Under the pieces are notes generated by a model. That model did not search any database. It was not told the origin of the DNA and saw only the letters and a list, made by a program, of their open reading frames with translations. The translations under genes and the position numbers were made by a program. From Aneurinibacillus terranovensis DSM 18919 (lineage in GTDB: Bacteria; Bacillota; Bacilli; Aneurinibacillales; Aneurinibacillaceae): a stretch of DNA of 64,000 bases. Location: contig NZ_AUMJ01000004.1 in assembly GCF_000430625.1 (NCBI RefSeq), positions 115,492 to 179,491 on the forward strand, written 5' to 3'. Positions 17,737 to 26,436 of the stretch are shown piece by piece; position 1 is the first letter of the stretch; each line of letters opens with the position of its first letter.

Positions 17737-18100
17737 CGAGAAGGACAAAAAGAGAAAAATACTTGGGAAACAGGGAGAAGAGATAGCCCGTTCTTTTCTT
17801 GAAGGTCTCGGCTATCAATTTCAAAAGGCAAATTTTCGCACACGAACCGGTGAAATTGATTTGATCATGCTTGACGGCGGGCAACTCGTTTTCGTAGAAG
17901 TGAAAACAAGGAAAACAACTTTGTACGGACACGGCCTGGAAGCGATTACCTCCCATAAGCGGCAAAAAATACGAAGAACGGCGATGGAGTATATACGGCA
18001 GCACGGTGCGCATTCCGGCATGAGCGCACGGTTTGATGTGGTGGTCATCACGTATTCGGGTGGTACCCAGGAGATTTTGCATCTTGTCTCCGCTTTCTAA
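17720..18100 (+). CDS. yraN: YraN family protein (UPF0102), nuclease-fold
   Basis: A 126-residue protein with the PD-(D/E)XK-like core GEIDLIMLDGGQLVFVEVKT, the pattern shared by Holliday-junction-resolvase-type nucleases. The N-terminal LGKQGEEIARSFLEGLGY is also typical of the family. Nuclease activity has not been generally demonstrated. I chose the ATG at 17720; it gives the normal family length, with GGGGGAAAA upstream. It overlaps ylqH by 17 nt. A yraN-comM pairing is common in Firmicutes, and comM lies just beyond, though here on the opposite strand. Confidence 0.9.
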   Translation: MDSAGSEKDKKRKILGKQGEEIARSFLEGLGYQFQKANFRTRTGEIDLIMLDGGQLVFVEVKTRKTTLYGHGLEAITSHKRQKIRRTAMEYIRQHGAHSGMSARFDVVVITYSGGTQEILHLVSAF

Positions 18101-18270
18101 GCGTATAAACGGATAGGAAAGTATAACTTGCTCACACGCATCAGTGTAACGAAGGCTGCCATCTGTATCCCTTCTTTTTTCTATGCATTATCCGGGCGTA
18201 TGTCCAAGCGAATCTGGCGGGACAGTCATACGATGAAGTATGCTCGACGTCAAACCTCCTCTATTTAGAA

Positions 18271-18301
18271 AGCTGTTGGTGGGCCATCAACAGTTTTTTT
18301 T
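18271..18301 (+). terminator. Rho-independent terminator after yraN
   Basis: CTGTTGGTGG pairs with CCATCAACAG (one G-U pair), followed by eight T. It ends the rnhB-ylqG-ylqH-yraN unit. The 170 nt between yraN and this hairpin hold no supported gene. Confidence 0.85.
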
Positions 18302-18340
18302 ATGTACGTCTATGTACGTCTATGTTCGTATATGTCCGTC
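18301..18340 (+). repeat. Four tandem copies of a 10-bp repeat
   Basis: TATGTACGTC occurs twice exactly, followed by TATGTTCGTA and TATGTCCGTC. The array begins at the end of the terminator T-run. No gene is supported across it; an open frame reading through it lacks a ribosome site. Confidence 0.8.
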
Positions 18341-18402
18341 TGCAGCTATGTGACACCCGTGTTCGGGGTATACAGAAAAGCTGCATCATCCCCCTATAAG
18401 GT

Positions 18403-18453
18403 AAAAGGACTGCTTCTCCCTACGAGAAAGAAAGCTCAGGGGAAAGGCAGTCC
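18403..18453 (-). terminator. Rho-independent terminator for sda
   Basis: On the minus strand GGACTGCCTTTCCCCT pairs with AGGGAGAAGCAGTCC and is followed by TTTTACC. It lies about 25 nt past the sda stop. Confidence 0.75.
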
Positions 18454-18475
18454 ATTATATGAAAATCGCATCTGT

Positions 18476-18616
18476 TTAATTGTATTGGTTTTGGATGGGG
18501 AAGAGGTTTCTTCTTTTAATCTCATCCCGTAATAAAACGATAAAATCAGTCTCAAGGTTAAGTTGGAGCGCTTTAAAGTAGGCTTCCAATAACGCGTTAT
18601 CTGAGAGTAATTCCAC
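18476..18616 (-). CDS. sda: Sporulation checkpoint protein Sda (KinA inhibitor)
   Basis: A 46-residue helical-hairpin protein reading [20 protein letters not shown] and continuing [16 protein letters not shown]. It matches B. subtilis Sda in length and in the pattern LSDxLLxxYFKAxxxNLxxDFIxLxxxEIKRR. Sda blocks autophosphorylation of the sporulation kinases when replication is perturbed. The start is GTG (18614-18616), 6 nt after GGAGGGGG on the minus strand; a longer frame upstream lacks a ribosome site. It has its own promoter (18649-18677) and two perfect DnaA boxes upstream, like the known DnaA-responsive sda control region. It lies downstream of comM on the same strand. Confidence 0.9.
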   Translation of the reverse strand: MELLSDNALLEAYFKALQLNLETDFIVLLRDEIKRRNLFPIQNQYN

Positions 18617-18648
18617 GTATGACCCCCTCCTATCGTATTGTTTTCCAT

Positions 18649-18677
18649 ATTGTAACACTGTTCTTGAAGGAGAACAA
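18649..18677 (-). promoter_or_regulatory. sda promoter
   Basis: On the minus strand TTGTTC (18672-18677), 17-bp spacer, TACAAT (18649-18654), with TGT just before the -10. The predicted start of transcription is about 25 nt before the sda start codon. Confidence 0.7.
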
Positions 18678-18685
18678 GCGTTCCG

Positions 18686-18694
18686 TTATCCACA
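18686..18694 (+). promoter_or_regulatory. DnaA box, proximal
   Basis: TTATCCACA, a perfect consensus DnaA-binding 9-mer, 9 bp upstream of the sda -35 element. A weaker TTATTAACA-like site lies near 18701-18709 on the other strand. Confidence 0.75.
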
Positions 18695-18775
18695 ACACTC
18701 TGTTAATAACTTGTGAATTAGAAGGGGGTATGTACGCCACCCTATGTGTCATGCGCACTATCGATGTTAATATTG

Positions 18776-18784
18776 TTATCCACA
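18776..18784 (+). promoter_or_regulatory. DnaA box, distal
   Basis: A second perfect TTATCCACA in the same orientation, 90 bp from the first and 20 bp past the comM stop. Two exact copies in one short intergenic region are unlikely by chance. Confidence 0.75.
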
Positions 18785-18803
18785 GAGAATTTTGTCGAAA
18801 AAT

Positions 18804-20339
18804 TTAATCGTTCCAATAATGCTGATCAAGGCTGCGATATTGCAGTGCTTCCGAAAGATGATATTCGCTGACGAGTTCATCCCCTTCCAGGTCGGCAATA
18901 GTGCGAGCCAGTTTGATAATTTTGTCATAGGAGCGATGGCTGAACCCAAGCCTATGATAGATAGAGGACAGCCATCTGCGGGTTGCGGAACTAAGGGACA
19001 CGTAATGCTCGATCCAGCGCCCTTTCAGGTCTGAATTGTAGCGGAAAGGAGAGTTTCGATACCTATCCTTTTGCATGTTTTGAGCCTGTATTACCTGCTT
19101 TTGCATGACAGCCGATGTTAACTCTTTGTCTTGTGCGAGATCATCGATGGCAACGCGTGGAACTTCAACCTGTACATCAATTCTGTCAATGAGCGGAGCC
19201 GATATTTTCTTCCGGTAGCGCTTAATCTGGGAAGTGGTACATGTACATACATACGATTGGTTTTCAAAGCCATAGCTTCCACACGGGCACGGATTTAACG
19301 CGCAAACGAGCAGAAAATGACAGGGGAATACAAGTTTCGTTCCGTTTCGGACAATGGAAATTTTTCCGTCTTCAAGCGGCTGCCGCATAATCTCAAGAAG
19401 AGCGCGTGGGAATTCAGCCATTTCGTCGAGAAATAGTATCCCGTGATGGGCAAGGCTCATCTCTCCCGGTTTTGGATTGGCTCCGCCTCCTGTGAGTCCG
19501 ATAATTGTGCTGGAAGAATGGGGAGCCCGATATGGGGGAGAGAATTCTCTCCCATGTCTGTCAGGGAGTAATCCGCATGTACTGTAAATCGTGTCCACTT
19601 CCAGTGATTGGTCTTCCTCAAGAGGCGGGAGGATGGTTTGCATTCGTTTCGCCAGCATCGTCTTTCCCGTACCAGGAGGACCAACCATGAGCACGTGGTG
19701 AAATCCTGCAGCAGAAACTTGCAGCGCCCGTTTAATACGGCGGTGGCCTTTCACATCGCTATAGCAATCCTCATAGGGTGATACCGTTTGGGAAAAAACA
19801 GGAGTCTGCTCACCCCGGTAGATGTGTGCCTGCGTATTGCGCTGGAGGATACAATCTGCAAGCGAATGGGATCGGACGATAGGCAGGCGTGTCCTTTCGG
19901 CATCTTCAGGGCAATCCGCTGGAATAAAAACTCCAGCAAATTCCTGTTTTTTTGCCGATAGTATCATTGGCAATACGCCGTGGATCGGACGTAATTTTCC
20001 TTCGAGTGATAACTCTCCGAGAAACAACCAGTTGTCAAAATACGCTTTTCTTTCAATCTGGTTGCTTGCCAATAAAATTCCTAATGCCATTGCACAATCA
20101 AGCATGGAACCTTCTTTCCTTACGTCTGCAGGCGCCAGATTGATTGTGATACGCTGCATCGGAAAGGTAAATCCGCTATTTTTAATGGCTGCTTTCACCC
20201 GATCTCTTGCTTCCCGTACGGAAGACGCGGCCAGCCCGCTAACTTCAAAAGCCGGCAGTCCATTTGAGATATCCACTTCTACTTCCACAATAATTCCTTC
20301 AATGCCGTAAACAGTTGCACTAAAGACCCGGGCGAACAT
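18804..20339 (-). CDS. comM: YifB/ComM family magnesium-chelatase-like AAA+ protein
   Basis: A 511-residue protein from the ATG at 20337-20339, preceded by AAAGAGGTGAT on the minus strand. The N-terminal Lon-protease-like fold (MFARVFSATVYGIEG, then GLPAFEVSGLAASSVREARD) is followed by an AAA+ module. Walker A is GPPGTGKTMLAKR (220-232) and Walker B lies in HHGILFLDEMAEFPR. The C-terminal helical domain carries the conserved CALNPCPCGSYG and ISAPLIDRIDVQVEVP. ComM is a hexameric branch-migration helicase in naturally competent Vibrio; the role in Firmicutes is less clear. dprA, another transformation gene, lies 3 kb away. Confidence 0.92.
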   Translation of the reverse strand: MFARVFSATVYGIEGIIVEVEVDISNGLPAFEVSGLAASSVREARDRVKAAIKNSGFTFPMQRITINLAPADVRKEGSMLDCAMALGILLASNQIERKAYFDNWLFLGELSLEGKLRPIHGVLPMILSAKKQEFAGVFIPADCPEDAERTRLPIVRSHSLADCILQRNTQAHIYRGEQTPVFSQTVSPYEDCYSDVKGHRRIKRALQVSAAGFHHVLMVGPPGTGKTMLAKRMQTILPPLEEDQSLEVDTIYSTCGLLPDRHGREFSPPYRAPHSSSTIIGLTGGGANPKPGEMSLAHHGILFLDEMAEFPRALLEIMRQPLEDGKISIVRNGTKLVFPCHFLLVCALNPCPCGSYGFENQSYVCTCTTSQIKRYRKKISAPLIDRIDVQVEVPRVAIDDLAQDKELTSAVMQKQVIQAQNMQKDRYRNSPFRYNSDLKGRWIEHYVSLSSATRRWLSSIYHRLGFSHRSYDKIIKLARTIADLEGDELVSEYHLSEALQYRSLDQHYWND

Positions 20340-20372
20340 AAAAATCACCTCTTTCTTCGAATATAGCATAAT

Positions 20373-20401
20373 ATTGTAAATAAATGTAAAAAAATTGTCG
20401 T
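20373..20401 (-). promoter_or_regulatory. Candidate comM promoter
   Basis: On the minus strand ACGACA (20396-20401), 17-bp spacer, TACAAT (20373-20378), in very AT-rich DNA divergent from the sucC promoter. The -35 is only a fair match. Confidence 0.4.
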
Positions 20402-20480
20402 ATTTTGTGAAGAAAAATGAAACATTCACGTAAATAGGAAAACAAATTGAGTTCGAAAATTCACAAAACGCAGAAGGTAT

Positions 20481-20509
20481 TTGCTGAACTTTGGCGAATA
20501 AGCTATACT
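20481..20509 (+). promoter_or_regulatory. Sigma-A-type promoter for sucCD
   Basis: TTGCTG (20481-20486), 17-bp spacer, TATACT (20504-20509). It implies a leader of about 100 nt before sucC. Confidence 0.65.
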
Positions 20510-20522
20510 TGTATGCGCATAG

Positions 20523-20571
20523 GCTTACAATTTTAGTTTTGCTTGGCGTTAGCCAAGTTTTCTTTGTAAGC
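20523..20571 (+). promoter_or_regulatory. Two-tier dyad in the sucC leader
   Basis: An outer perfect 8-bp inverted repeat, GCTTACAA (20523-20530) with TTGTAAGC (20564-20571), encloses an inner hairpin CTTGGC-GTTA-GCCAAG (20542-20557). There is no T-run long enough for a classic terminator. An operator or an mRNA-stabilising structure is possible. Confidence 0.5.
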
Positions 20572-20616
20572 ATTTTGTGCGTTATTTTATGGAAAATTCG
20601 GTTAGGAGGATGGAGA

Positions 20617-21777
20617 ATGAATATCCATGAGTATCAAGGTAAAGAGATACTTAAGCAGTACGGCGTTGCTGTGCCGAATGGAAAAGTAGCTTTTACAGTG
20701 GATGAAGCGGTAGAAGCCGCCAAAACATTAAATTCCAACGTATATGTTGTAAAAGCACAAATTCACGCGGGGGGCCGCGGAAAAGCAGGCGGTGTAAAAA
20801 TCGCTAAAAATCTTGATGAAGTACGTACATATGCCCAGGAACTCCTTGGTAAAGTGCTTGTTACCCACCAAACAGGTCCCGAAGGTAAAGAAGTAAAACG
20901 CCTGCTTATTGAAGAGGGCTGCGATATTAAAAAAGAGTATTATGTAGGTCTTGTCGTTGACCGTAAAACAAACCGTGTCGTGATGATGGCTTCCGAAGAA
21001 GGCGGTACGGAAATTGAAGAAGTAGCGGAGAAAACGCCGGAAAAAATCTTTAAGGAAGTCGTTGATCCTGCGGTAGGGCTGCAAGCGTTCCAGGCGCGCA
21101 ATCTTGCATTCTCCATTAATATTCCAAAGAAACTCATCAACAAAGCGGCGAAGTTTATGACGGCTCTTTATCAAGCTTTTGTTGATAAAGATTGCTCGAT
21201 TGCGGAAATCAATCCGCTTGTAGTAACCGGTGACGGCAATGTTATGGCGCTTGATGCCAAACTTAATTTTGATTCAAACGCTCTTTATCGTCATCCTGAG
21301 ATTCTTGAATTGCGTGACCTTGATGAAGAAGATCCGAAAGAAATTGAAGCTTCCAAGTATGACCTGAACTATATCGCCCTGGAGGGAAATATCGGTTGTA
21401 TGGTTAACGGGGCCGGACTTGCTATGGCAACGATGGATATTATCAAACACTACGGCGGCGACCCTGCTAACTTCCTTGATGTAGGCGGCGGTGCGACAGC
21501 TGAGAAAGTAACGGCAGCCTTCAAACTTATCCTTTCCGATGAAAATGTAAAAGGCATTTTTATCAACATCTTTGGCGGAATTATGAAGTGCGACGTCATT
21601 GCAAGCGGTGTAGTTGAGGCCGCAAGACAGGTCAAGCTAGACCGCCCACTCGTTGTTCGTCTCGAAGGAACGAACGTTGAACTTGGCAAGCAAATTTTAA
21701 GAGGGTCTGGTCTAAATCTCGTGGCTGCAGAATCTATGGCTGACGGCGCACAAAAAATCGTATCTTTGGTGAAATAG
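20617..21777 (+). CDS. sucC: Succinyl-CoA synthetase, beta subunit
   Basis: TCA-cycle enzyme subunit that binds nucleotide through an ATP-grasp domain and converts succinyl-CoA to succinate with substrate-level phosphorylation. It has 386 residues from the ATG at 20617, after TAGGAGGA. The N-terminus [17 protein letters not shown] is diagnostic. [16 protein letters not shown] (nucleotide binding), [12 protein letters not shown] and the C-terminal flavodoxin-like domain ([10 protein letters not shown]) are present. An upstream in-frame extension to 20491 would start before the promoter transcript and is rejected. sucD follows after 20 nt. Confidence 0.97.
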   Translation: MNIHEYQGKEILKQYGVAVPNGKVAFTVDEAVEAAKTLNSNVYVVKAQIHAGGRGKAGGVKIAKNLDEVRTYAQELLGKVLVTHQTGPEGKEVKRLLIEEGCDIKKEYYVGLVVDRKTNRVVMMASEEGGTEIEEVAEKTPEKIFKEVVDPAVGLQAFQARNLAFSINIPKKLINKAAKFMTALYQAFVDKDCSIAEINPLVVTGDGNVMALDAKLNFDSNALYRHPEILELRDLDEEDPKEIEASKYDLNYIALEGNIGCMVNGAGLAMATMDIIKHYGGDPANFLDVGGGATAEKVTAAFKLILSDENVKGIFINIFGGIMKCDVIASGVVEAARQVKLDRPLVVRLEGTNVELGKQILRGSGLNLVAAESMADGAQKIVSLVK

Positions 21778-21797
21778 AAAGGTGGGACTTTAAGGCT

Positions 21798-22703
21798 ATG
21801 AGTATCCTTGTTAATAAAGATACAAAAGTAATTACCCAGGGTATTACAGGTGCAACAGGTTTATTCCATGCTATAGGCTGCCGCGACTACGGCACGCAAA
21901 TGGTTGGCGGTACATCACCAGGTAAGGGCGGTACCGAAGTAGAAGGATTCCCGGTATTTGATACAGTAGCGGAAGCGGTAAAAGAAACAGGCGCTAACGC
22001 ATCTGTTATCTATGTTCCACCGGCGTTTGCGGCTGATGCCATCATGGAAGCCGTTGCAGCCGAACTGGAACTTGTTGTTTGTATTACGGAAGGTATTCCT
22101 GTGCTTGACATGGTAAAAGTTAAGCGTTATATGGCAGGAAGCAAAACGCGCCTGATCGGGCCAAACTGCCCGGGTGTCATTACACCTGGTGAATGTAAAA
22201 TCGGTATTATGCCTGGTTATATTCATGCGCCGGGTAAAGTCGGGATCGTTTCCCGTTCCGGAACCCTCACATACGAAGCTGTACATCAATTAACAACCAA
22301 CGGCATTGGCCAGTCCACTGCTGTAGGAATTGGTGGAGACCCTGTGAATGGGACAAACTTTATTGACGTATTGACGCTGTTCAATGAAGACCCGGATACG
22401 GAAGCGGTTATCATGATCGGTGAAATCGGGGGTACTGCAGAAGAAGAAGCGGCTGAATGGGTAAAAGCGAATATGAAAAAACCTGTTGTCGGTTTCATTG
22501 GCGGACAGACGGCACCTCCAGGCAAGCGGATGGGCCATGCCGGTGCAATTATTTCCGGAGGAAAAGGTACCGCTGCCGAAAAAATCAAAACGATGGAAGC
22601 ATGCGGCATTCGAGTTGCCAAAACTCCTTCCGTCATGGGTGAAACGCTCATTGGGGTGTTAAAAGAACGCGGTTTGCTTGAAACATGTAAAACCGTTAAA
22701 TAA
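21798..22703 (+). CDS. sucD: Succinyl-CoA synthetase, alpha subunit
   Basis: Partner of SucC; binds CoA through its N-terminal Rossmann domain and carries the phosphohistidine intermediate. It has 301 residues. [11 protein letters not shown] opens the CoA site, [20 protein letters not shown] and SRSGTLTYE follow, and the active histidine is His247 in [18 protein letters not shown]. The ribosome site AAAGGTGGG lies upstream of the ATG. It is followed by a strong terminator. Confidence 0.97.
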   Translation: MSILVNKDTKVITQGITGATGLFHAIGCRDYGTQMVGGTSPGKGGTEVEGFPVFDTVAEAVKETGANASVIYVPPAFAADAIMEAVAAELELVVCITEGIPVLDMVKVKRYMAGSKTRLIGPNCPGVITPGECKIGIMPGYIHAPGKVGIVSRSGTLTYEAVHQLTTNGIGQSTAVGIGGDPVNGTNFIDVLTLFNEDPDTEAVIMIGEIGGTAEEEAAEWVKANMKKPVVGFIGGQTAPPGKRMGHAGAIISGGKGTAAEKIKTMEACGIRVAKTPSVMGETLIGVLKERGLLETCKTVK

Positions 22704-22711
22704 CTGTGAGA

Positions 22712-22741
22712 GAGAGCACTGGCTAACAGTGCTCTTTTTTC
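22712..22741 (+). terminator. Rho-independent terminator after sucD
   Basis: AGAGCACTG pairs with CAGTGCTCT across a 5-nt loop, followed by a run of T (CTCTTTTTTC). Confidence 0.93.
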
Positions 22742-22773
22742 GTTTCCAAACGTAAACCAACAGGCGGTGTGGC

Positions 22774-22976
22774 AATGGAATGGCCGGTTTTTATTTTTTG
22801 CAGGTTTTTCCTTACGAGGAAGCGTGGACTGTCCGTACTCCTCTTCCGCTTGGAGGTGGCCCGAAACATCCGGGGATCTCAATGATGGAGACAGTCGGGC
22901 CTAAAAGCACCTCCAAGCTCCAGAGAAGCACTGAGTAGCGGAAAAAGAGCAAAAAATAAAACCGGCCCATTCCATT
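22774..22976. repeat. 203-bp palindromic element, copy B
   Basis: Termini are near-perfect inverted repeats of about 28 bp (AATGGAATGG-CCGG followed by TTTTATTTTTTGC, and its complement at the right end). The pairing continues inward: CTCTTCCGCT with AGCGGAAAAAGAG, and GCTTGGAGGTG-GCCCGA with TCGGGCC-taaaa-GCACCTCCAAGC. The whole unit could form one long imperfect hairpin. The same element, also 203 bp, occurs at 58155-58357, roughly nine bases in ten identical by eye. No transposase gene is inside, so it is MITE-like or a structured RNA or DNA element. Confidence 0.85.
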
Positions 22977-22985
22977 CGCATTGAT

Positions 22986-23072
22986 CGAGATATCGGCTCG
23001 TCCTCAAACGGAAGAGCTGCACAAGGAGTTAATGTTTTATTGTAAGGAAAAACTTCATTAAAATGGATTTTG
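22986..23072. repeat. Degenerate inverted half-copy beside copy B
   Basis: GAGATATCGGCTCGTCC, CAAACGGAAGAGCTGCAC and TGTAAGGAAAAAC follow the order of the reverse complement of the element's left half. Together with the sucD terminator and copy B this explains most of the 432-bp gap before dprA. A half-copy in the same relation to the element lies at 3702-3802. Confidence 0.55.
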
Positions 23073-23135
23073 ATGTATGTATTTGGAAGGATTTTACATA
23101 TCGATAGCGAATTATAGACGGAAGGGGGGAGAACG

Positions 23136-24230
23136 ATGGGGGAAAACGTTATGGCGTTATTGGCGCTTGCATTGATTCCGGGAGTGGGGCGTATGACTAT
23201 CCGGCGGGCCCGTGAAGGAGACCGGGCGATTGACTTTACGTGTTTATCCGCTCATGAAATACAGGCGGAGTTAACGGTTACACCGGCAATCGCTGCCCGC
23301 ATAAAAAATGAATTTTCGCTGCAAAAAGCGCAGCGGCATTACGAAAGCTGTCAGAAAAACAGTATTGAAATTCTTGCCTACGATGATGAACGGTATCCGG
23401 ATTTACTGCGGGATATCCCGGATCCGCCTGAAATTTTATATGCGGCGGGAAATTTATATATGCTGTTGAATCCGGCCATTGCGATTGTGGGGACACGCAC
23501 CCCAACTGTTTACGGGAAGAATATCGCTTACAATTTTGGTAAAGAATTAAGTGAAAAAGGGTGTGCTGTCGTTTCCGGCCTTGCGAGAGGGATAGACGGC
23601 GAGGCTCACCGGGGGGCGCTCGCGGGAGTAGGAAAGACAATAGCCGTACTGGGGTGCGGACTGGATCAATTCTACCCCCGTGAAAACAAGGCGCTTGCGA
23701 TGGAAATTAAAGAAAAAGGATTGATGATTTCTGAGTATCCGCCGGGAACACAGCCAAAAAAAGGTTTTTTTCCCGAACGCAACCGCCTCATCAGCGGTTT
23801 GTCACTCGGGACGATTGTCGTCGAGGCGGCCTCGCGCAGCGGCTCATTAATTACATCGGATATGGCCGCTGATCAAGGCAGGGATGTATTCGCAGTACCG
23901 GGATCCATCCATTCCCCGAAAAGCGCAGGCTGTCATTATTTGATTCAACAGGGAGCAAAATTAGTGCAAACTATTTATGACGTACTTGAAGAATACCCTC
24001 ACCTGATGCTGATAGGGAAGAACCGGGAGTCACCGAAAGTCGAATTTCAGCTTACGATGGATGAGGCCCTCCTTTTGCAAACGATTCCTTATGAACCTGT
24101 TTCTTATGAAGATGTTGAAAAAAATTCGACTATTCCCTCTTCCCATTTACCGTATCTTCTGTTATCGTTGCAAGTAAAAAAATGTATTACCCAGACGCCC
24201 GGCCCTACTTATATGAAGATTAGGGAATAA
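23136..24230 (+). CDS. dprA: DNA-processing protein DprA (Smf)
   Basis: Loads RecA on incoming single-stranded DNA in natural transformation. It has 364 residues. An N-terminal helix-hairpin-helix/SAM-like region (LALALIPGVGRMTIRRA) precedes the Rossmann domain. That domain contains AIVGTRTPTVYGKNIA, GLARGIDGEAHRGAL, TIAVLGCGLDQFYPREN, FFPERNRLISGLS and EAASRSGSLITSDMA. A short winged-helix-like tail (about 295-364) follows. The ATG at 23136 follows GGAAGGGGGGAG; an ATG at 23151 is also possible. It sits upstream of topA as in B. subtilis. Confidence 0.95.
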   Translation: MGENVMALLALALIPGVGRMTIRRAREGDRAIDFTCLSAHEIQAELTVTPAIAARIKNEFSLQKAQRHYESCQKNSIEILAYDDERYPDLLRDIPDPPEILYAAGNLYMLLNPAIAIVGTRTPTVYGKNIAYNFGKELSEKGCAVVSGLARGIDGEAHRGALAGVGKTIAVLGCGLDQFYPRENKALAMEIKEKGLMISEYPPGTQPKKGFFPERNRLISGLSLGTIVVEAASRSGSLITSDMAADQGRDVFAVPGSIHSPKSAGCHYLIQQGAKLVQTIYDVLEEYPHLMLIGKNRESPKVEFQLTMDEALLLQTIPYEPVSYEDVEKNSTIPSSHLPYLLLSLQVKKCITQTPGPTYMKIRE

Positions 24231-24237
24231 GGAAAGT

Positions 24238-24267
24238 TTGACAAATGCAAGTTTTGTAATTGATAAT
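24238..24267 (+). promoter_or_regulatory. Sigma-A-type promoter for topA
   Basis: TTGACA (24238-24243), 18-bp spacer, GATAAT (24262-24267). It starts 7 nt after the dprA stop and gives topA a promoter independent of dprA. Confidence 0.7.
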
Positions 24268-24304
24268 AGGAGGAATTCTTTTATCTATAAAGGGGGAAAC
24301 ATGC

Positions 24305-26383
24305 TTGGCAGATTCGCTCGTAATAGTGGAGTCTCCCGCAAAGGCGAAGACAATCGGGAAATATCTCGGAAAGAAATATATTGTGAAAGCATCCATGGGC
24401 CATGTGCGTGATTTGCCTAAAAGTCAGATGGGCGTAGACGTGGCACAGGATTTTGAACCTAAATATATTACGATTCGCGGCAAGGGTGACGTGCTTAAAG
24501 AACTGCGCGATGCCTCCCGCAAAGTGAAAAACATCTATCTTGCAGCTGACCCTGATCGCGAGGGGGAAGCGATCGCATGGCATTTAGCTCACAGCTTAAA
24601 TATAGACGAAAATGCACCCTGCCGTGTTGTTTTTAATGAAATAACCAAGCAGGCGATAAAAGATGCTTTTAAACACCCGAGAAAAATCAATATGGATTTA
24701 GTGAATGCCCAGCAGACTCGACGAATCCTGGATCGTCTTGTCGGGTACAATATTTCACCGCTCCTATGGAAAAAGGTAAAAAAAGGACTTAGCGCCGGCC
24801 GGGTACAATCCGTAGCGGTGAAGCTTATTATGGATCGGGAAAAAGAAATTAACGCGTTTGTTCCGGAAGAATATTGGTCGGTTACCGCTCACCTTTTCTC
24901 AGGTAAAGAGGGGTTTGAAGCGAAGTTCTTTAGCCTGGACGGTTCGAAAACGGAATTAACATCGGAAGAAGAAGTAAACCGTCTTCTGGATCGCATTAAA
25001 AACAAAGATTTTATTGTGACAGAAATCAAACGCAAAGAGCGAAAGCGCAATCCGGCTGCACCGTTTACCACGAGTTCGCTGCAGCAGGAAGCGGCGCGCA
25101 AGCTTAATTTCCGGGCGGCAAAAACGATGATGGTGGCCCAGCAGCTATATGAAGGAATCGATATTGGAAAAGAAGGTACCGTCGGGTTAATTACCTATAT
25201 GCGTACCGACTCGACCCGCTTGTCCCCGCTGGCGCAGGAAGAGGCTAAAAAGTACATTTCGCAAGAATACGGAGAAATGTACGCCCTTTCCGAACCCCGC
25301 CAGTTCAGTAAGAAAGAAAAAGCGCAGGATGCGCACGAAGCGATTCGACCGACCCTTATCGATCGATCGCCTGCGGATTTAAAACCGTATTTGTCGCGGG
25401 ATCAATTTAAACTGTACCAGTTAATTTGGGAACGCTTCATTGCCAGCCAGATGGCGGCGGCGGTACTTGATACGGTCTCTGCAGATATCGCTTGCGGTGA
25501 AGCTGTTTTCCGCGCCAGCGGTTCACAGGTGAAGTTTCCCGGCTTTATGAAAGTGTACGTGGAAGGGACGGACGATGGGCAAAAAGAGGAAGATAAGATG
25601 CTTCCTCCGCTTGAGGAGCAGCAACAACTAACTCTTAAAAACATCGATCCGAAACAGCACTTTACCCAACCACCTCCCCGTTTTTCGGAGGCAAGACTCG
25701 TGAAAACGTTAGAAGAGTTGGGCATAGGCAGACCAAGCACATACGCCCCTACGTTAGAAACGATACAGAAGCGTGGATATGTGGCCATGCAGGAGCGGCG
25801 TTTCATTCCAACAGAACTTGGGGAAATTGTGATTACACTGATGGAAGAATTTTTTCCCGAAATCCTCGACACCGAGTTTACGGCGAGGATGGAGGATAAT
25901 CTGGACAGCATCGAGGAAGGAAAAGAAAGATGGCCGGAAGTTCTGCGAGAATTCTATGGCGATTTCGCCAAGCGCCTGGAAGTCGCTGAACAGCATATGC
26001 AGGAAATTGAAATTGAGGATGAAGTATCGGATATCCAGTGTGAAAAATGTGGAAAACCTATGGTTTATAAAATGGGCCGTTACGGCAAGTTTCTGGCTTG
26101 CTCAGGCTTTCCGGACTGCCGCAATACAATGGCCATAACGAAGGAAATCGGCGTTGACTGCCCGAAATGCGGGGGGACGATCGTGGAACGAAAGAGCAAA
26201 AAGAACCGCCTGTTTTATGGCTGCAGCCATTACCCGGAATGCGATTTTGTCTCCTGGGATAAGCCGGTTCCGCGAAAATGTCCGAAATGTAACGAGATGC
26301 TCGTTGAAAAGAAGAAAAAAGGAAAGAACGGGGGCGCCCACGTTCAATGTTCTTCGTGTGATTACGAAGAGGAGGCCCAGTAA
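24305..26383 (+). CDS. topA: DNA topoisomerase I
   Basis: Type IA topoisomerase that relaxes negative supercoils. It has 692 residues from the TTG at 24305, which gives [20 protein letters not shown] and matches the family start. GGGGG ends 8 nt before it; an ATG at 24301 is out of frame. The TOPRIM domain has [13 protein letters not shown] (81-93). The active-site Tyr298 lies in [12 protein letters not shown]. Three C-terminal four-cysteine zinc modules follow (CEKCGK...CSGFPDC, CPKCGG...CSHYPEC, CPKCNE...CSSC), as in B. subtilis TopA. Confidence 0.97.
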   Translation: MADSLVIVESPAKAKTIGKYLGKKYIVKASMGHVRDLPKSQMGVDVAQDFEPKYITIRGKGDVLKELRDASRKVKNIYLAADPDREGEAIAWHLAHSLNIDENAPCRVVFNEITKQAIKDAFKHPRKINMDLVNAQQTRRILDRLVGYNISPLLWKKVKKGLSAGRVQSVAVKLIMDREKEINAFVPEEYWSVTAHLFSGKEGFEAKFFSLDGSKTELTSEEEVNRLLDRIKNKDFIVTEIKRKERKRNPAAPFTTSSLQQEAARKLNFRAAKTMMVAQQLYEGIDIGKEGTVGLITYMRTDSTRLSPLAQEEAKKYISQEYGEMYALSEPRQFSKKEKAQDAHEAIRPTLIDRSPADLKPYLSRDQFKLYQLIWERFIASQMAAAVLDTVSADIACGEAVFRASGSQVKFPGFMKVYVEGTDDGQKEEDKMLPPLEEQQQLTLKNIDPKQHFTQPPPRFSEARLVKTLEELGIGRPSTYAPTLETIQKRGYVAMQERRFIPTELGEIVITLMEEFFPEILDTEFTARMEDNLDSIEEGKERWPEVLREFYGDFAKRLEVAEQHMQEIEIEDEVSDIQCEKCGKPMVYKMGRYGKFLACSGFPDCRNTMAITKEIGVDCPKCGGTIVERKSKKNRLFYGCSHYPECDFVSWDKPVPRKCPKCNEMLVEKKKKGKNGGAHVQCSSCDYEEEAQ

Positions 26384-26436
26384 ATAAACGCGGCCCGGAC
26401 ACATCAGGAAGTTGACACAAGAAGGAGCAGGAAACT

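Noticed and set aside
18128..18270. Short TTG-initiated frame after yraN
   Set aside because: About 47 codons without a ribosome site and with no recognisable features.
18302..18532. Open frame through the 10-bp repeats and the sda terminator
   Set aside because: No Shine-Dalgarno sequence, repeat-derived start, and it overlaps sda and its terminator on the opposite strand.
18686..18784. DnaA boxes as a replication origin
   Set aside because: Only two boxes, no AT-rich unwinding element clearly linked, and no dnaA, dnaN or rpmH nearby. Regulation of sda explains them better.
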